Origin: UBA1433 sp964581565
GTDB lineage: Bacteria > Bacillota > Clostridia > Eubacteriales > UBA1433
Length of the DNA stretch: 64,000 bases
Assembly: GCA_964581565.1 (NCBI GenBank)
Contig: CAZOOZ010000002.1
Location: 186,001 to 250,000 of the forward strand
Direction: 5' to 3'
How positions within the stretch are numbered: position 1 is the stretch's first letter; every line of letters starts with the position of its first letter. Made by a program: the position numbers and the translations under genes. Shown here one piece after another: positions 15,684 to 24,107 of the stretch. The notes under the pieces were generated by a model that worked only from the letters and a program-made list of their open reading frames with translations, did no database searches and was not told the DNA's origin.

Positions 15684-15836
15684 TCACAGATTGCGGCGGT
15701 AGATCGGATGCACGGGCACATATTTTTCGGCGAGCGCGGGCACAGAGCATTTTTTCTTATGCTTTAAGAACCATGCGCACTTTTCGGCAATGCATTCCAC
15801 GTGGTTGTCTTTGGAACTGAGTAGAGGGCAGATCAT
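15684..15836 (-). CDS. 50-aa Cys-containing small protein
   Basis: The peptide begins MICPLLSSKDNHVECIAEKC and ends HPIYRRNL. Four cysteines (residues 3, 15, 20 and 30) in a short basic protein suggest a metal-binding knuckle. AAGGAG lies 6 bp before the ATG. I recall similar Cys-rich small proteins in clostridial phage and mobile-element regions, but no named family. The remaining sequence between here and the cotJ leader shows no gene. Confidence 0.55.
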   Translation of the reverse strand: MICPLLSSKDNHVECIAEKCAWFLKHKKKCSVPALAEKYVPVHPIYRRNL

Positions 15837-15989
15837 AACAGGCTCCTTTTGTTTTTACTTATTATATGGCTTTTAATAAATTCTTCGTACCAGCTATCAC
15901 AATTGCAACGAATGCAAATGATGCTTGTCATTTTTTAATGTTTCTCATCATTTAAGAAATAACTTTTACATTCATAGACATATGCCAAA

Positions 15990-17048
15990 TTAAATTTTGT
16001 CCTTATTATGTAAAACAATCCATTTCAGTAAATCTGGTTTGTCATTATTTGCTGGTGTTTCAAACCACTGAGAACACAAAAAATATTCCGTACCGTTAAT
16101 CCATAATGACTTTGCATAATATCTTACTTTCTCAAATGGTTCAGATGCTTTTACGAGCAATGGATAATTCAAATGAAAAGTAACTTTTGAATAGGTATCA
16201 GTCTGCATCTTTTCTATTTCGCCATCAGAGGCGCGCCCATCTTCAAGTAAATTTCGCAAAACGGTGTTGGCGATTTTACCAACTTTCATTTCTTTCAATC
16301 CACTATCACCTATTCCCTGTATCGCTTCTGACAATATGGCCTCATTACTTTTATTTCGAACATCTTTTGTATGAAGGGATGGTTTGTTTTTTGTTTTGGA
16401 AACATATGCATCTGCCGCAAACATTCTATACATTTGGTAACTTCTGAGAAATAATTCAGAGGTATCAGATATTCCTTGGCTTGCCACCAGGATTGGCAAA
16501 AGAATTTTTTCCTCAAAATCACTGTTTGCTATTATTCGCACATGAAACTTCAAGCCGGAATTACGTAGAACTTGATTGCTTAATTCAATAAGAGGCAGCA
16601 TATCATTTAGTACAGCATCATGTATTTTGGGTGATGCAAAGATAATTTCTCCCTCTGTGAAATTCAAATACCCATATAGGCACATAGCTGTACGCAGGCA
16701 TTTTTTTACTACTCGCGAAACCGTTTCTTCTCTGGAACCGTAATTCAGACCTGCCTCGTGGAAAGCCACATCTATCGCATAAATACAAGAGTTTTCATCC
16801 GTCAAAGAAATTCCAAGCACATCTGTTTCCGCCTGTCCGAGAAATTGCTCCAAAGAGATGCTTTTATATATGGAAAAATGAAGTTGTTCTTGAAATACTT
16901 TATCACTATCTTGAAGAAATACATTTATTTGATCGCGGTTTTTTAATTCCCACTGCGAAGATATTTTCCAATTCGTCTGTACAATCTGACATTCCTTTAC
17001 ATGACGAAGCCAAGAATAAAGCAATGATTCTCCCATTTCAATCTTCAT
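15990..17048 (-). CDS. Unrecognised 352-aa protein, possible nuclease-like defence protein
   Basis: No family can be named with confidence. The N-terminus reads GESLLYSWLRHVKECQIVQT; residues 75-105 hold DVLGISLTDE and YAIDVAFHEAGLNYG; residues 108-140 hold a KKCLRTAMCLYGY helix and EIIFASPKI. Alternating strands and helices with conserved-looking E, D, D and K residues recall PD-(D/E)xK nucleases, which is an inference only. The last third (FEKVRYYAKSLW, FLCSQWFETPAN) looks like a separate domain joined by a Lys/Asn-rich linker near residue 225. The start has GGAGAT at good spacing. An XRE gene lies upstream on the same strand. Confidence 0.6.
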   Translation of the reverse strand: MKIEMGESLLYSWLRHVKECQIVQTNWKISSQWELKNRDQINVFLQDSDKVFQEQLHFSIYKSISLEQFLGQAETDVLGISLTDENSCIYAIDVAFHEAGLNYGSREETVSRVVKKCLRTAMCLYGYLNFTEGEIIFASPKIHDAVLNDMLPLIELSNQVLRNSGLKFHVRIIANSDFEEKILLPILVASQGISDTSELFLRSYQMYRMFAADAYVSKTKNKPSLHTKDVRNKSNEAILSEAIQGIGDSGLKEMKVGKIANTVLRNLLEDGRASDGEIEKMQTDTYSKVTFHLNYPLLVKASEPFEKVRYYAKSLWINGTEYFLCSQWFETPANNDKPDLLKWIVLHNKDKI

Positions 17049-17229
17049 TTTTATCTCCTCTCATGACTTACAACATAATTTCTTTGAACCCGGCACTCAT
17101 GGGAAAATTGAATAGTACCTCTGTATATTTAATATTTAATATTTAATCATAATCATGTTAAATAGTATTATAACACAAATTATTACAAATAATGATAATC
17201 AATACAAACGTTTACTTTAATAATACAAA

Positions 17230-17251
17230 AAAGCACCATAAATGGCGCTTT
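17230..17251 (-). terminator. Terminator of the XRE gene
   Basis: AAAGC-CCA and TGG-GCTTT pair around a short loop, and on the minus strand T residues follow. It separates the XRE gene from the 352-aa gene. Confidence 0.65.
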
Positions 17252-17267
17252 CTATAATTTTGTTATC

Positions 17268-17561
17268 TTATTTTTTATTTTTTCTCTTACTGATAACATA
17301 TTCTTTAAAGTTTTTTATTTCTTCCAGCTCTTCTTCTGTAAACTCTCGTTTATCATGATTATTTAGTATAGTTTCGTCACGGCCGAGTAGATAATCTATT
17401 GAACAATCAAATATTTCGGCTAACTTAATTAACGTCTTACTGTCTGGCTCACGAATACCTTTTTCCCAGTTGCTGATCGTATTTTGCGCCACTTTCAACA
17501 AATCGGCTAATTCTCTTTGAGTTATTTGTTTTTCTTCTCTTAACTCACGTATGCGTATCAT
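17268..17561 (-). CDS. XRE-family transcriptional repressor
   Basis: A 97-aa protein with a classic Cro/CI HTH (ITQRELADLLKVAQNTISNW, then EKGIREPDSKTLIKLAEIF) and an acidic then basic C-terminal tail. The start at 17561 (MIRIRELREEK) is preceded by AAAGGAG; the longer in-frame start at 17594 has none. It is divergent from the DUF6809-like gene at 17713. The 150 bp between them contain two matching palindromes that overlap both promoters, so self-repression and repression of the neighbour are likely. Confidence 0.85.
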   Translation of the reverse strand: MIRIRELREEKQITQRELADLLKVAQNTISNWEKGIREPDSKTLIKLAEIFDCSIDYLLGRDETILNNHDKREFTEEELEEIKNFKEYVISKRKNKK

Positions 17562-17629
17562 AAAACGAAAATCTCCTTTTGCTGAATATATCACACAAAG
17601 GGATTAACATCAAAATATTTTTATTATAT

Positions 17630-17644
17630 ATCTCAATATGGGAT
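17630..17644. promoter_or_regulatory. Putative XRE operator 1
   Basis: ATCTCAATATGGGAT is a near palindrome sharing its design (ATCTCA-N3-TGAGAT) with operator 2. It sits between a TATAAT (17628-17623, minus strand) and a weak TTTTCA -35, i.e. inside the repressor gene's own promoter. Confidence 0.6.
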
Positions 17645-17672
17645 TGAAAAGAGTATTTCTGTGTGATATTAT
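17644..17672 (+). promoter_or_regulatory. Promoter of the first DUF6809-like gene
   Basis: TTGAAA (17644-17649), a 17-bp spacer and TATTAT (17667-17672). The -10 element overlaps operator 2. Confidence 0.65.
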
Positions 17673-17685
17673 CTCATTATGAGAT
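17671..17685. promoter_or_regulatory. Putative XRE operator 2
   Basis: ATCTCATTATGAGAT is a perfect palindrome around a 3-bp centre and overlaps the -10 of the plus-strand promoter. Inverted TATCACACA (17589-17597) and TGTGTGATA (17660-17668) flank the region as well. Confidence 0.65.
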
Positions 17686-17712
17686 ATTTTAATTGAAAGG
17701 AATTTCAATCCC

Positions 17713-17985
17713 ATGTCTACATTAAAAGACCTTTTTTACGGAGATATCATCCCGAGTGAACACATTATCCCCTCTCATGCCGAGTATCAGGCAAACAATA
17801 AAAAAATCCTCGATGAGATGAACCGCTGGCAGCATAGTCTCAGCAAAGAAGAATTCAAAAAGCTGGAAAGCCTGTATGATTTATGGAGCGCTTCCTCCGC
17901 CATGGTCGAAGAGCGCTCTTTTATGTATGGCTTTCGGCTGGGCTGCCTGCTGATCATTGAAGCATTATGCGGCACTGACACATAA
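17713..17985 (+). CDS. DUF6809-like small protein (copy 1)
   Basis: A 90-aa mostly helical protein with the family pattern LKDLFYGDIIPSE at the start, a central helix pair, and SFMYGFRLGCLLIIEAL at the end. The function is unknown. Relatives are common in Clostridia, often in mobile or phage-related regions. The start has AAAGGAA 10 bp upstream. It is divergent from the XRE repressor and preceded by a promoter carrying palindromic operators. A paralogue follows at 18189. Confidence 0.75.
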   Translation: MSTLKDLFYGDIIPSEHIIPSHAEYQANNKKILDEMNRWQHSLSKEEFKKLESLYDLWSASSAMVEERSFMYGFRLGCLLIIEALCGTDT

Positions 17986-18112
17986 AAAAGCGCCCCCCTG
18001 CTTTGACTGCGCATTGCTTTTGTTTCTTTTTCCTGCCGGAGCCGTTTCTTAAATTTTTTGTTGTGTTGAAATATGCCGCGCCATTTACTTTCTTATAGAT
18101 TACAATAGAAAA

Positions 18113-18141
18113 TTGACATCATTGTCTTTATGTGATATTTC
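18113..18141 (+). promoter_or_regulatory. Promoter of the second DUF6809-like gene
   Basis: TTGACA (18113-18118), a 17-bp spacer and TATTTC (18136-18141). The TGTGATATT across its -10 matches the -10 region of the first copy, suggesting shared control, though the full palindrome is missing. Confidence 0.55.
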
Positions 18142-18188
18142 CCTCTGCGGATACGTAGCAAAAATATTCAGGAAAGGAAATGAAAGCA

Positions 18189-18455
18189 ATGTCAATACTA
18201 AAAGAACTCTTTTACGGAAATATTCACCCCGGTGAACATATCTTGCCCACTGATTCAAATTATCAAACAACAGCGAAAAAAATCTTGGATGAAATGGCCT
18301 ACTGGGAGAAAAAGCTGAACAAAGAAGACTTGGATAAACTGGAGGATTTATATGCCCTGTGCAGCAATGCCTCCGCCATGACCGAAGAACAGTCTTTCAT
18401 ATACGGCTTTCGGCTGGGAGTGCTGCTTATGATCGAAGTATTCCATAATAAATGA
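18189..18455 (+). CDS. DUF6809-like small protein (copy 2)
   Basis: An 88-aa paralogue of the preceding gene with the same landmarks (LKELFYGNIHPGEH and SFIYGFRLGVLLMIEV). The start at 18189 is preferred over 18180 because the spacing to AAAGGAA and the following bases match copy 1. The two copies are about half identical by eye, so this is an old tandem duplication. It has its own promoter and a strong terminator. Confidence 0.75.
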   Translation: MSILKELFYGNIHPGEHILPTDSNYQTTAKKILDEMAYWEKKLNKEDLDKLEDLYALCSNASAMTEEQSFIYGFRLGVLLMIEVFHNK

Positions 18456-18484
18456 ACCGGCTGTTTTAGTTCTTTAAAGGCCAA

Positions 18485-18509
18485 AAAAAGCAGGGCTCCC
18501 CTGCTTTTT
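18485..18509 (+). terminator. Bidirectional terminator
   Basis: AAAAAGCAGGG and CCCTGCTTTTT are perfect arms with a 3-nt loop, between the convergent DUF6809-like and cyclase genes. Confidence 0.85.
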
Positions 18510-18525
18510 GAGATGAAGTGCTCTC

Positions 18526-19191
18526 CTATTCTTCTATGATGGCATACGCGCGCGTTGGCGAGCCGCTCAGTCCTTTTAATTTCAAAGGCACCGCGGAGAG
18601 GATGCATGTCATATGTTCCAGCAGCTCTTCCGGGAAATTGAGTTCTTCGAGCGCCCATATTTCATTGGAAAGCAATACTTCGTGTGCCGGCACGCCTGTG
18701 CCTTCATACCATCCCCCCACGCTGAACCCGTCGATGCCGACTCCTTTTACCTTTTTTTCCACAAACCACTCGGCGAGCTCCCTCGACACATAGGGCCAGT
18801 CTTTGTAATACTCCGGTGAAAAGCTTCTTTTTTTATCCCACCCCGTGTGAAGCAGCACAATGCTGTCCTCACCGATCAAGTCCTCATATGCCGAAAGATG
18901 CTCCACCGCAATGCCTTCTTTTGCATTGATGATTCCTTCCAGCTCCACGATCACCGCCTCTCCCACAAACTTGTCCAACGTTATCTCGTCTATCGTTTTG
19001 CCTCCGATACAGAAATGGTAAGGCGCGTCCAGATGTGTGCCGGTGTGAACATTTATATTCAGCCGCTCGGCTGTGAACCCGTCGTTTCCGCACACTGCCT
19101 CGTTCGTGACCTGCGGATACGCGAAAGTGGGCCATGCGGGACAATTATGATAAGTTGGCTGGGACATATCATAGATTTTATAATTTTTCAT
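18526..19191 (-). CDS. Cyclase / kynurenine-formamidase-family metal hydrolase
   Basis: A 221-aa protein of the cyclase superfamily. The metal-binding motif HTGTHLDAPYH is near residue 43, and a second conserved region, GVGIDGFSVG, near residue 143. Known members hydrolyse amides or act in polyketide and amino-acid breakdown; the substrate here cannot be read from context. The start at 19191 (MKNYKIYDMSQP) follows AAAGGAG. Its codon use is clearly richer in G and C at third positions than that of most neighbours, like the MATE gene that follows. Confidence 0.88.
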   Translation of the reverse strand: MKNYKIYDMSQPTYHNCPAWPTFAYPQVTNEAVCGNDGFTAERLNINVHTGTHLDAPYHFCIGGKTIDEITLDKFVGEAVIVELEGIINAKEGIAVEHLSAYEDLIGEDSIVLLHTGWDKKRSFSPEYYKDWPYVSRELAEWFVEKKVKGVGIDGFSVGGWYEGTGVPAHEVLLSNEIWALEELNFPEELLEHMTCILSAVPLKLKGLSGSPTRAYAIIEE

Positions 19192-19625
19192 TCTTTTGAC
19201 TCCTTTCAAACTATGGTTGTACAACTTTGTCCTACTAAACTATATGTCCCGTTTTTTATACTTATTACAAAAGAATGCTCTTTGCCCGTTTGCCAACTGA
19301 TTTCGGGCGGTAAAAAAGCGCCTTGCTGCGGCGCTTATATGCTTTTTTTATTTTTTATAAATATATTCACTGCGCGCAAAAAGCAAAGCGTGAGAACTTT
19401 GCTTTTTGCATGAGATTTTTTACTTCCATTGCGTCAATTTTTGTGCGTTTACGCTTCTTTTTTACTGTCCTTTTTAAAAAGCTGACTCACTCCTTCCGTC
19501 AATATATAGTGCGCTTCTTTGTAGTCGTCTACATTATATAATAACCGCCGTCAAAAATCAAGTAAATATCACAATTATTGATATAAAAAAATCCGGCTGT
19601 TTTTCATTCGCCTGCCTCAATAAAA
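19192..19625. other. Intergenic region with two hairpins
   Basis: No gene with a credible start is seen. It contains a hairpin from AAGCGCC/GGCGCTT near 19318-19337 and a longer perfect repeat at 19376-19409. The rest is AT-rich. Confidence 0.4.
19376..19409. repeat. Perfect 13-bp inverted repeat
   Basis: GCAAAAAGCAAAG (19376-19388) and CTTTGCTTTTTGC (19397-19409) with an 8-nt loop. It lacks a clean T-run outside the stem. It may be a bidirectional terminator or a small-RNA end. Confidence 0.55.
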
Positions 19626-19648
19626 AAAGCACCGCTCAAAGGTGCTTT
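19626..19648 (-). terminator. Terminator of the second MATE gene
   Basis: AAAGCACC and GGTGCTTT pair with a 7-nt loop, followed on the minus strand by seven T residues, just after the MATE stop. Confidence 0.8.
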
Positions 19649-19658
19649 GATAATTTTT

Positions 19659-21050
19659 TTATATCTTGTGATACATCCATTTACCGCTCCGAAACCGCAG
19701 CGAAGTCAGCACAAGCCGCATCGTTTGGTCGATCGACACAGCCAGCCACACGCCGAAAATACCCAGGTTGAAAACATGGCAGAGTATCCAGCCCGAAAGC
19801 GGACGGATGATCGTCACCGTCACAAACGACACATACGCCACATACACCACATCCCCCGCGCCGCGCAGGCTGCCCGCGAAAATGACCTGCGATATCTGCA
19901 TAAACGTGATATACGACATAAACAGCATCGTCGTTGTGGCAAACATCAGTATATCGGCTTCCGACGAATAGAGCTTAAAGAGCTGCCTGCCGAATATGAT
20001 AAACACAACCGACAGCACGCTGGAGAAAAACACCCCGAGCCGCTGACAGAGCCTGCCGTATATCTGGGCCAGATCCTGCCTTTCCTGCCCCAGGCTTCGC
20101 CCGACCAGCGCCACGGCCGCCACCGAGAGCCCGTCGCCAAACGCGAAGGAGAGTATCAAAAACTGCATGCCGATCTGGTATGTCGCAAACGTGATCGTGC
20201 CGAGCTTCGCGACCAAAATAGCATATGTTAAAAATCCTATCCTCAGCAGTATCTGTTCCACAAGGGTCGGAGCCGCGATTTTCGTGATCGTTCGCACGGT
20301 CTGCTTCTCTAACTTGAAATATTTAAAGCCCTGAAAACACACAAATTGGTCTTTGTGCGCTACGGAGTATATGCTCATAATGCATCCCACACCCGTGCCG
20401 ATCACGGTCGAGATCGCCGCGCCTCTCACGCCGAGCGCGGGCGCCCCAAACCGCCCGCTGATGATAAAAAAGTTACAGATCACCGTAACGATATTGGCGA
20501 TCATGTTCGTGCGCATCGATATTTTCGTATTCCCCGCTCCGCGCTGCGCCGCGTTGTTGACCATGGTGATCGTCGTAAAAATGATACCGCCCATCACGAT
20601 CTTGAAAAAGATCACGCTGTCATCGTGCGTGTCGCTCTCCGAGCCCGCAAACCGCATGATCGGGTCCGCAAACCGCACGCATACTATAGAGATGACCGCG
20701 GTCAGCACGATCGTGATCACCATCGCCTGCACGAGCACCCTGTTGGCGCCTTCTCTGTCTTCCTGGCCTTTCTTGCGCGCCACAATGGCCGATACGGCGA
20801 TATTGAGCGAGAATATAAAGCTGATGGCCAGCAGCCTCGGCTGGCTCACGAGCCCCACCGCCGCGACGGCGCTTGCGCCGATGCCGGACACCATCATCAT
20901 ATTGATCATAATAACGGAACTTATCAGAAAAGATTCAAGTATAGACGGCCACGCCATTCGGATCGTAGCTTTCAGCATATCGGAGCCGGGCGGAATAGAG
21001 CCCATCGGCTTCATTGTCCCCAAAATTTTTGCGGTATTAATCAATTGCAT
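19659..21050 (-). CDS. MATE-family efflux transporter (second in the window)
   Basis: A 463-aa protein with about twelve membrane segments. Family landmarks include AWPSILESFLISSVIMINM at the start, the mid-protein NNAAQRGAGNTKISMRTN and a C-terminal half starting near KIAAPTLVEQ. The site before the ATG is AGGTGAAG. It differs strongly from the other two MATE proteins in the window. The gene is GC-rich at third codon positions, so long open frames appear on its opposite strand; those are shadows. Substrate unknown. Confidence 0.9.
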   Translation of the reverse strand: MQLINTAKILGTMKPMGSIPPGSDMLKATIRMAWPSILESFLISSVIMINMMMVSGIGASAVAAVGLVSQPRLLAISFIFSLNIAVSAIVARKKGQEDREGANRVLVQAMVITIVLTAVISIVCVRFADPIMRFAGSESDTHDDSVIFFKIVMGGIIFTTITMVNNAAQRGAGNTKISMRTNMIANIVTVICNFFIISGRFGAPALGVRGAAISTVIGTGVGCIMSIYSVAHKDQFVCFQGFKYFKLEKQTVRTITKIAAPTLVEQILLRIGFLTYAILVAKLGTITFATYQIGMQFLILSFAFGDGLSVAAVALVGRSLGQERQDLAQIYGRLCQRLGVFFSSVLSVVFIIFGRQLFKLYSSEADILMFATTTMLFMSYITFMQISQVIFAGSLRGAGDVVYVAYVSFVTVTIIRPLSGWILCHVFNLGIFGVWLAVSIDQTMRLVLTSLRFRSGKWMYHKI

Positions 21051-21427
21051 ACTTCACCTAAAACAAAAACTGTCATTTTAATAAAAACACTTCATTTTCT
21101 TATATGCGTCAGCATGAATTATGTACCAATACAAAAAACAGACTGCATGCCTGTTTTGCTATAAAGTCATTCAGTTAACACATATGAATAAAAACGATTC
21201 TACGTAATGCAGTGTATTTCATTGCTCGCAGTTTAGAGAGTATTGTATACCTCATTTTTCTTTTTTGCAATAATAGATAAATATTCGTCACAAAGCTTTA
21301 AGCGCTTTCTTGAGCGCATGACTCAAAAAGCGGATAAAATAAGGTCTGTTTTCTTTTTTTTCATCTGTATCTTATCAATATTTTGCCTCAAATATGATTT
21401 ATAAACTAAAATAAAACAGCAAAACAT
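21051..21427. other. AT-rich intergenic region, no gene seen
   Basis: Between the second MATE gene and the repeat copy at 21428 there is no credible reading frame. Divergent promoters for the MATE gene and the sugar genes should lie in 21051-21777, but I could not define them. Confidence 0.4.
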
Positions 21428-21574
21428 AAAAATCCCTCCTGCACCGCGCAAAAGGGATTGAACATATTACGCAAATAAAAATTCTGCACACCCGCCTACA
21501 GCATCAGCGCGCTCGAAAGTCTTTCCGACTGACTTTGCAGTATCGTGGACAAATGCTCCTTCTTTAGCAAAATC
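21428..21574. repeat. Direct repeat copy A: duplicated 3' end of the ferritin-like gene
   Basis: Positions 21428-21561 match 24108-24241 with two mismatches in 134 bp. After a 32-bp deletion relative to the other copy, 21562-21574 matches 24274-24286. The copy holds the last codons and the terminator of the ferritin-like gene but no start, so it is a gene fragment. With copy B it brackets the sugar genes. Confidence 0.85.
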
Positions 21575-21777
21575 TGTAAGTCAAAACCAACTTAATTATA
21601 TTTATTACGAAATAGCCTGTCATCACTTAAATTATTTTTATTATATATAATATATTTCTAAAAAATGATACAATAATGTTAATTTTTAGTAAATATCTAT
21701 ACTACGCATCCCGAACAATCCAAACCGTGGTTTTCACATATAAATTATATAAAATATCACGCCAAAGGAGAAATGTC

Positions 21778-23091
21778 ATGTCTTTATATGATCAAATTGT
21801 TTCACATAAAGAAAAAATATCCGTTCTCGGTCTTGGCTATGTCGGGCTTCCGATCGCTGTTGCTTTTTCAAAAAAAGCAAGCGTAATAGGCTTTGATCTG
21901 AATAAGGAAAAAATAAATTTGTATAAAGCGGGCATTGATCCCACAGGGGAAGTTGGAAATGAAGCAATACAAAAATCAAATATCGAATACACTTATGATG
22001 AGAAAAAACTACGCGATGCCAAATTCCATATCATCTGTGTGCCCACCCCTGTTCATCCCGATAACACTCCGGATTTATCTTTGATCGAAAATGCGAGTAA
22101 AATAGTCGGCAACCATTTAACAAAAGGCTCTGTCGTCGTCTACGAAAGCACAGTCTACCCTGGAGTTACCGAAGATATTTGTACTCCTATTTTAGAAGAA
22201 TCTGGTTTAAAATGCGGTATTGATTTTAAAGTGGGTTATTCTCCCGAACGCATCAATCCCGGTGATAAGCTTCACCGGCTGGAAAATATAGTTAAAGTCG
22301 TCTCGGGTATGGATGATGAGTCCTTGGAGCTTATTGCAAAAATTTATGAATTAGTAATAAAAGCGGGTATCTATAAAGCAGAATCCATCAAAATTGCAGA
22401 AGCGGCAAAAGTAATTGAAAACAGTCAAAGAGATATCAATATAGCCTTTATGAACGAACTTTCCATTATATTTAATAAAATGGGCATCAACACAAAATCA
22501 GTATTAGACACGGCAGAAACAAAATGGAATTTTTTAAATTTCACGCCCGGTCTTGTAGGCGGTCATTGTATCGGTGTGGATCCTTATTATCTGACCTATA
22601 AAGCCGAGCAGCTTGGTTATCACAGTCAAATCATCCTTGCGGGACGCAAAATTAATGACGCCATGGGCAAATATGTAGCTGAAAATCTTGTCAAAAAAAT
22701 AATTTCGGCAGGTATATCAGTCAAAAATGCCAATGTTGCAATCTTGGGTGTAACCTTCAAAGAAAATTGCCCCGATATTCGAAACACGAAAATAATGGAT
22801 ATTATAAAAGAACTACATGAGTATGGCATCCGCCCTGTCATCAGTGATCCGCTGGCAAACGATAAGGATGCAAGTGATGAATATAAAATAAATCTTACCG
22901 ATATCAAAGAAATCGAAAATATGGATGCCGTTATTCTTGCAGTTGCACACAATGAATATAAATCCTTATCCATTGAATCATTAAATAATTTATATAAAAA
23001 AGATATTCAGAAAAAAATTCTGCTCGATTTAAAAAACCTTATAGATCATCAACAAGCAAAGCAAGCCGGCTATCTTTACTGGAGTCTATAA
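21778..23091 (+). CDS. UDP-N-acetylhexosamine 6-dehydrogenase (WbpA/TviB type)
   Basis: A 437-aa NAD-dependent nucleotide-sugar dehydrogenase. The N-terminal Rossmann motif is ISVLGLGYVGLPIAVAF and the catalytic Cys lies in GLVGGHCIGVDPYYL near residue 262. These enzymes oxidise C6 twice to make a uronic acid. Similarity of style is closer to the TviB/WbpA group than to UDP-glucose dehydrogenase, and the partner gene supports that. The start at 21778 has AAAGGAG. The next gene begins at the base after the stop. The pair should supply an N-acetylhexosaminuronic acid for a surface polysaccharide, but no glycosyltransferases are nearby. Confidence 0.88.
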   Translation: MSLYDQIVSHKEKISVLGLGYVGLPIAVAFSKKASVIGFDLNKEKINLYKAGIDPTGEVGNEAIQKSNIEYTYDEKKLRDAKFHIICVPTPVHPDNTPDLSLIENASKIVGNHLTKGSVVVYESTVYPGVTEDICTPILEESGLKCGIDFKVGYSPERINPGDKLHRLENIVKVVSGMDDESLELIAKIYELVIKAGIYKAESIKIAEAAKVIENSQRDINIAFMNELSIIFNKMGINTKSVLDTAETKWNFLNFTPGLVGGHCIGVDPYYLTYKAEQLGYHSQIILAGRKINDAMGKYVAENLVKKIISAGISVKNANVAILGVTFKENCPDIRNTKIMDIIKELHEYGIRPVISDPLANDKDASDEYKINLTDIKEIENMDAVILAVAHNEYKSLSIESLNNLYKKDIQKKILLDLKNLIDHQQAKQAGYLYWSL

Positions 23092-24078
23092 ATGAACTAT
23101 TCATCTTTAAAATTCAATCAAGATGCCGTATTTCTTGTTACAGGCGGCGCCGGATTTATTGGCTCAAATCTTTGCGAAGCCTTGTTAAATATGGGCTATC
23201 GGGTAAATTGTCTTGATGATTTATCAACAGGCAAAAAAGCTTATGTGGATTTATTTATCAATCATCCTAATTATACTTTTATAAAAGGGGATATCCGAGA
23301 TTACGGCACATGTTATAAAGCAACAAAAAAGATCGATTATGTGCTCCATCAGGCCGCATGGGGCAGTGTCCCGAGAAGCATTGAGATGCCGCTTATATAC
23401 GAGGAAATCAATATCCGCGGAACTTTGAATATGTTGCAAGCTTCATGTGAAAATAAAGTTAAGAAATTCATTTATGCGTCAAGTTCTTCCGTTTACGGAG
23501 AGGAGCCTTCTCTTCCAAAAACAGAAGGAAAAGAAGGTAAGTTGTTATCTCCCTACGCCCTTACTAAACGCACTTGTGAAGAATACGCCAAATTATATAC
23601 CGATCTATATGGTCTTGATACATACGGATTGCGTTATTTCAATGTATTCGGCAAACGCCAGGATCCTAAAGGAGCTTATGCTGCAGTAATACCTAAGTTT
23701 ATAAAGCAATTGCTCAATAACGAGCAACCGGTTATTTATGGAGATGGCACACAATCACGCGACTTTACTTATATTGAAAATGTCGTTGAAGCCAACTTAA
23801 AAGCTTGTCTTGCTCCTCACGATGCCGCAGGACAATCTTATAATATTGCTTACGGGGAATGCATAAACTTACTTGATGTTTATAAAATTTTAATATCCAT
23901 CCTCGGCAAAGAAATAAATCCCATCTTTGCTTCGTGTAGAAAAGGTGATATCAAACACAGCAGTGCAGACATCACAAAAGCAAAAATAATACTTGGCTAT
24001 ACGCCGGAATATAGCTTTAATGAAGGCATCAAGCTTACCATTCATTGGTATAAAGAAAATTTATTAGATTCTGTTTAG
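23092..24078 (+). CDS. NAD-dependent UDP-N-acetylglucosamine 4-epimerase (WbpP/TviC type)
   Basis: A 328-aa short-chain dehydrogenase-type epimerase. The NAD motif is VTGGAGFIGSN, the catalytic pair is in SPYALTKRTCEEY and the serine stretch in YASSSSVYG. The AAWGSVPRS segment is typical of the WbpP/TviC branch acting on N-acetylated sugars. It directly abuts the dehydrogenase gene and is probably translated from a GGAG site in its end. Together they make the galacto-configured uronic acid as in Vi-antigen type pathways (inference from family). Confidence 0.88.
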   Translation: MNYSSLKFNQDAVFLVTGGAGFIGSNLCEALLNMGYRVNCLDDLSTGKKAYVDLFINHPNYTFIKGDIRDYGTCYKATKKIDYVLHQAAWGSVPRSIEMPLIYEEINIRGTLNMLQASCENKVKKFIYASSSSVYGEEPSLPKTEGKEGKLLSPYALTKRTCEEYAKLYTDLYGLDTYGLRYFNVFGKRQDPKGAYAAVIPKFIKQLLNNEQPVIYGDGTQSRDFTYIENVVEANLKACLAPHDAAGQSYNIAYGECINLLDVYKILISILGKEINPIFASCRKGDIKHSSADITKAKIILGYTPEYSFNEGIKLTIHWYKENLLDSV

Positions 24079-24107
24079 TATTTCTCTCACAACGCTATTA
24101 TCAAGTA

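Noticed and set aside
15793..15805. CCACGTGG palindrome considered as a parS-like site
   Set aside because: Flanks do not match the parS consensus and it lies inside the 50-aa gene.
19647..20231. Plus-strand Arg/His-rich frame
   Set aside because: Shadow of the second MATE gene.
20346..21164. Plus-strand frames of 240-270 aa opposite the second MATE gene
   Set aside because: His/Arg-rich composition is an artefact of GC-rich codons on the other strand; no start signals.
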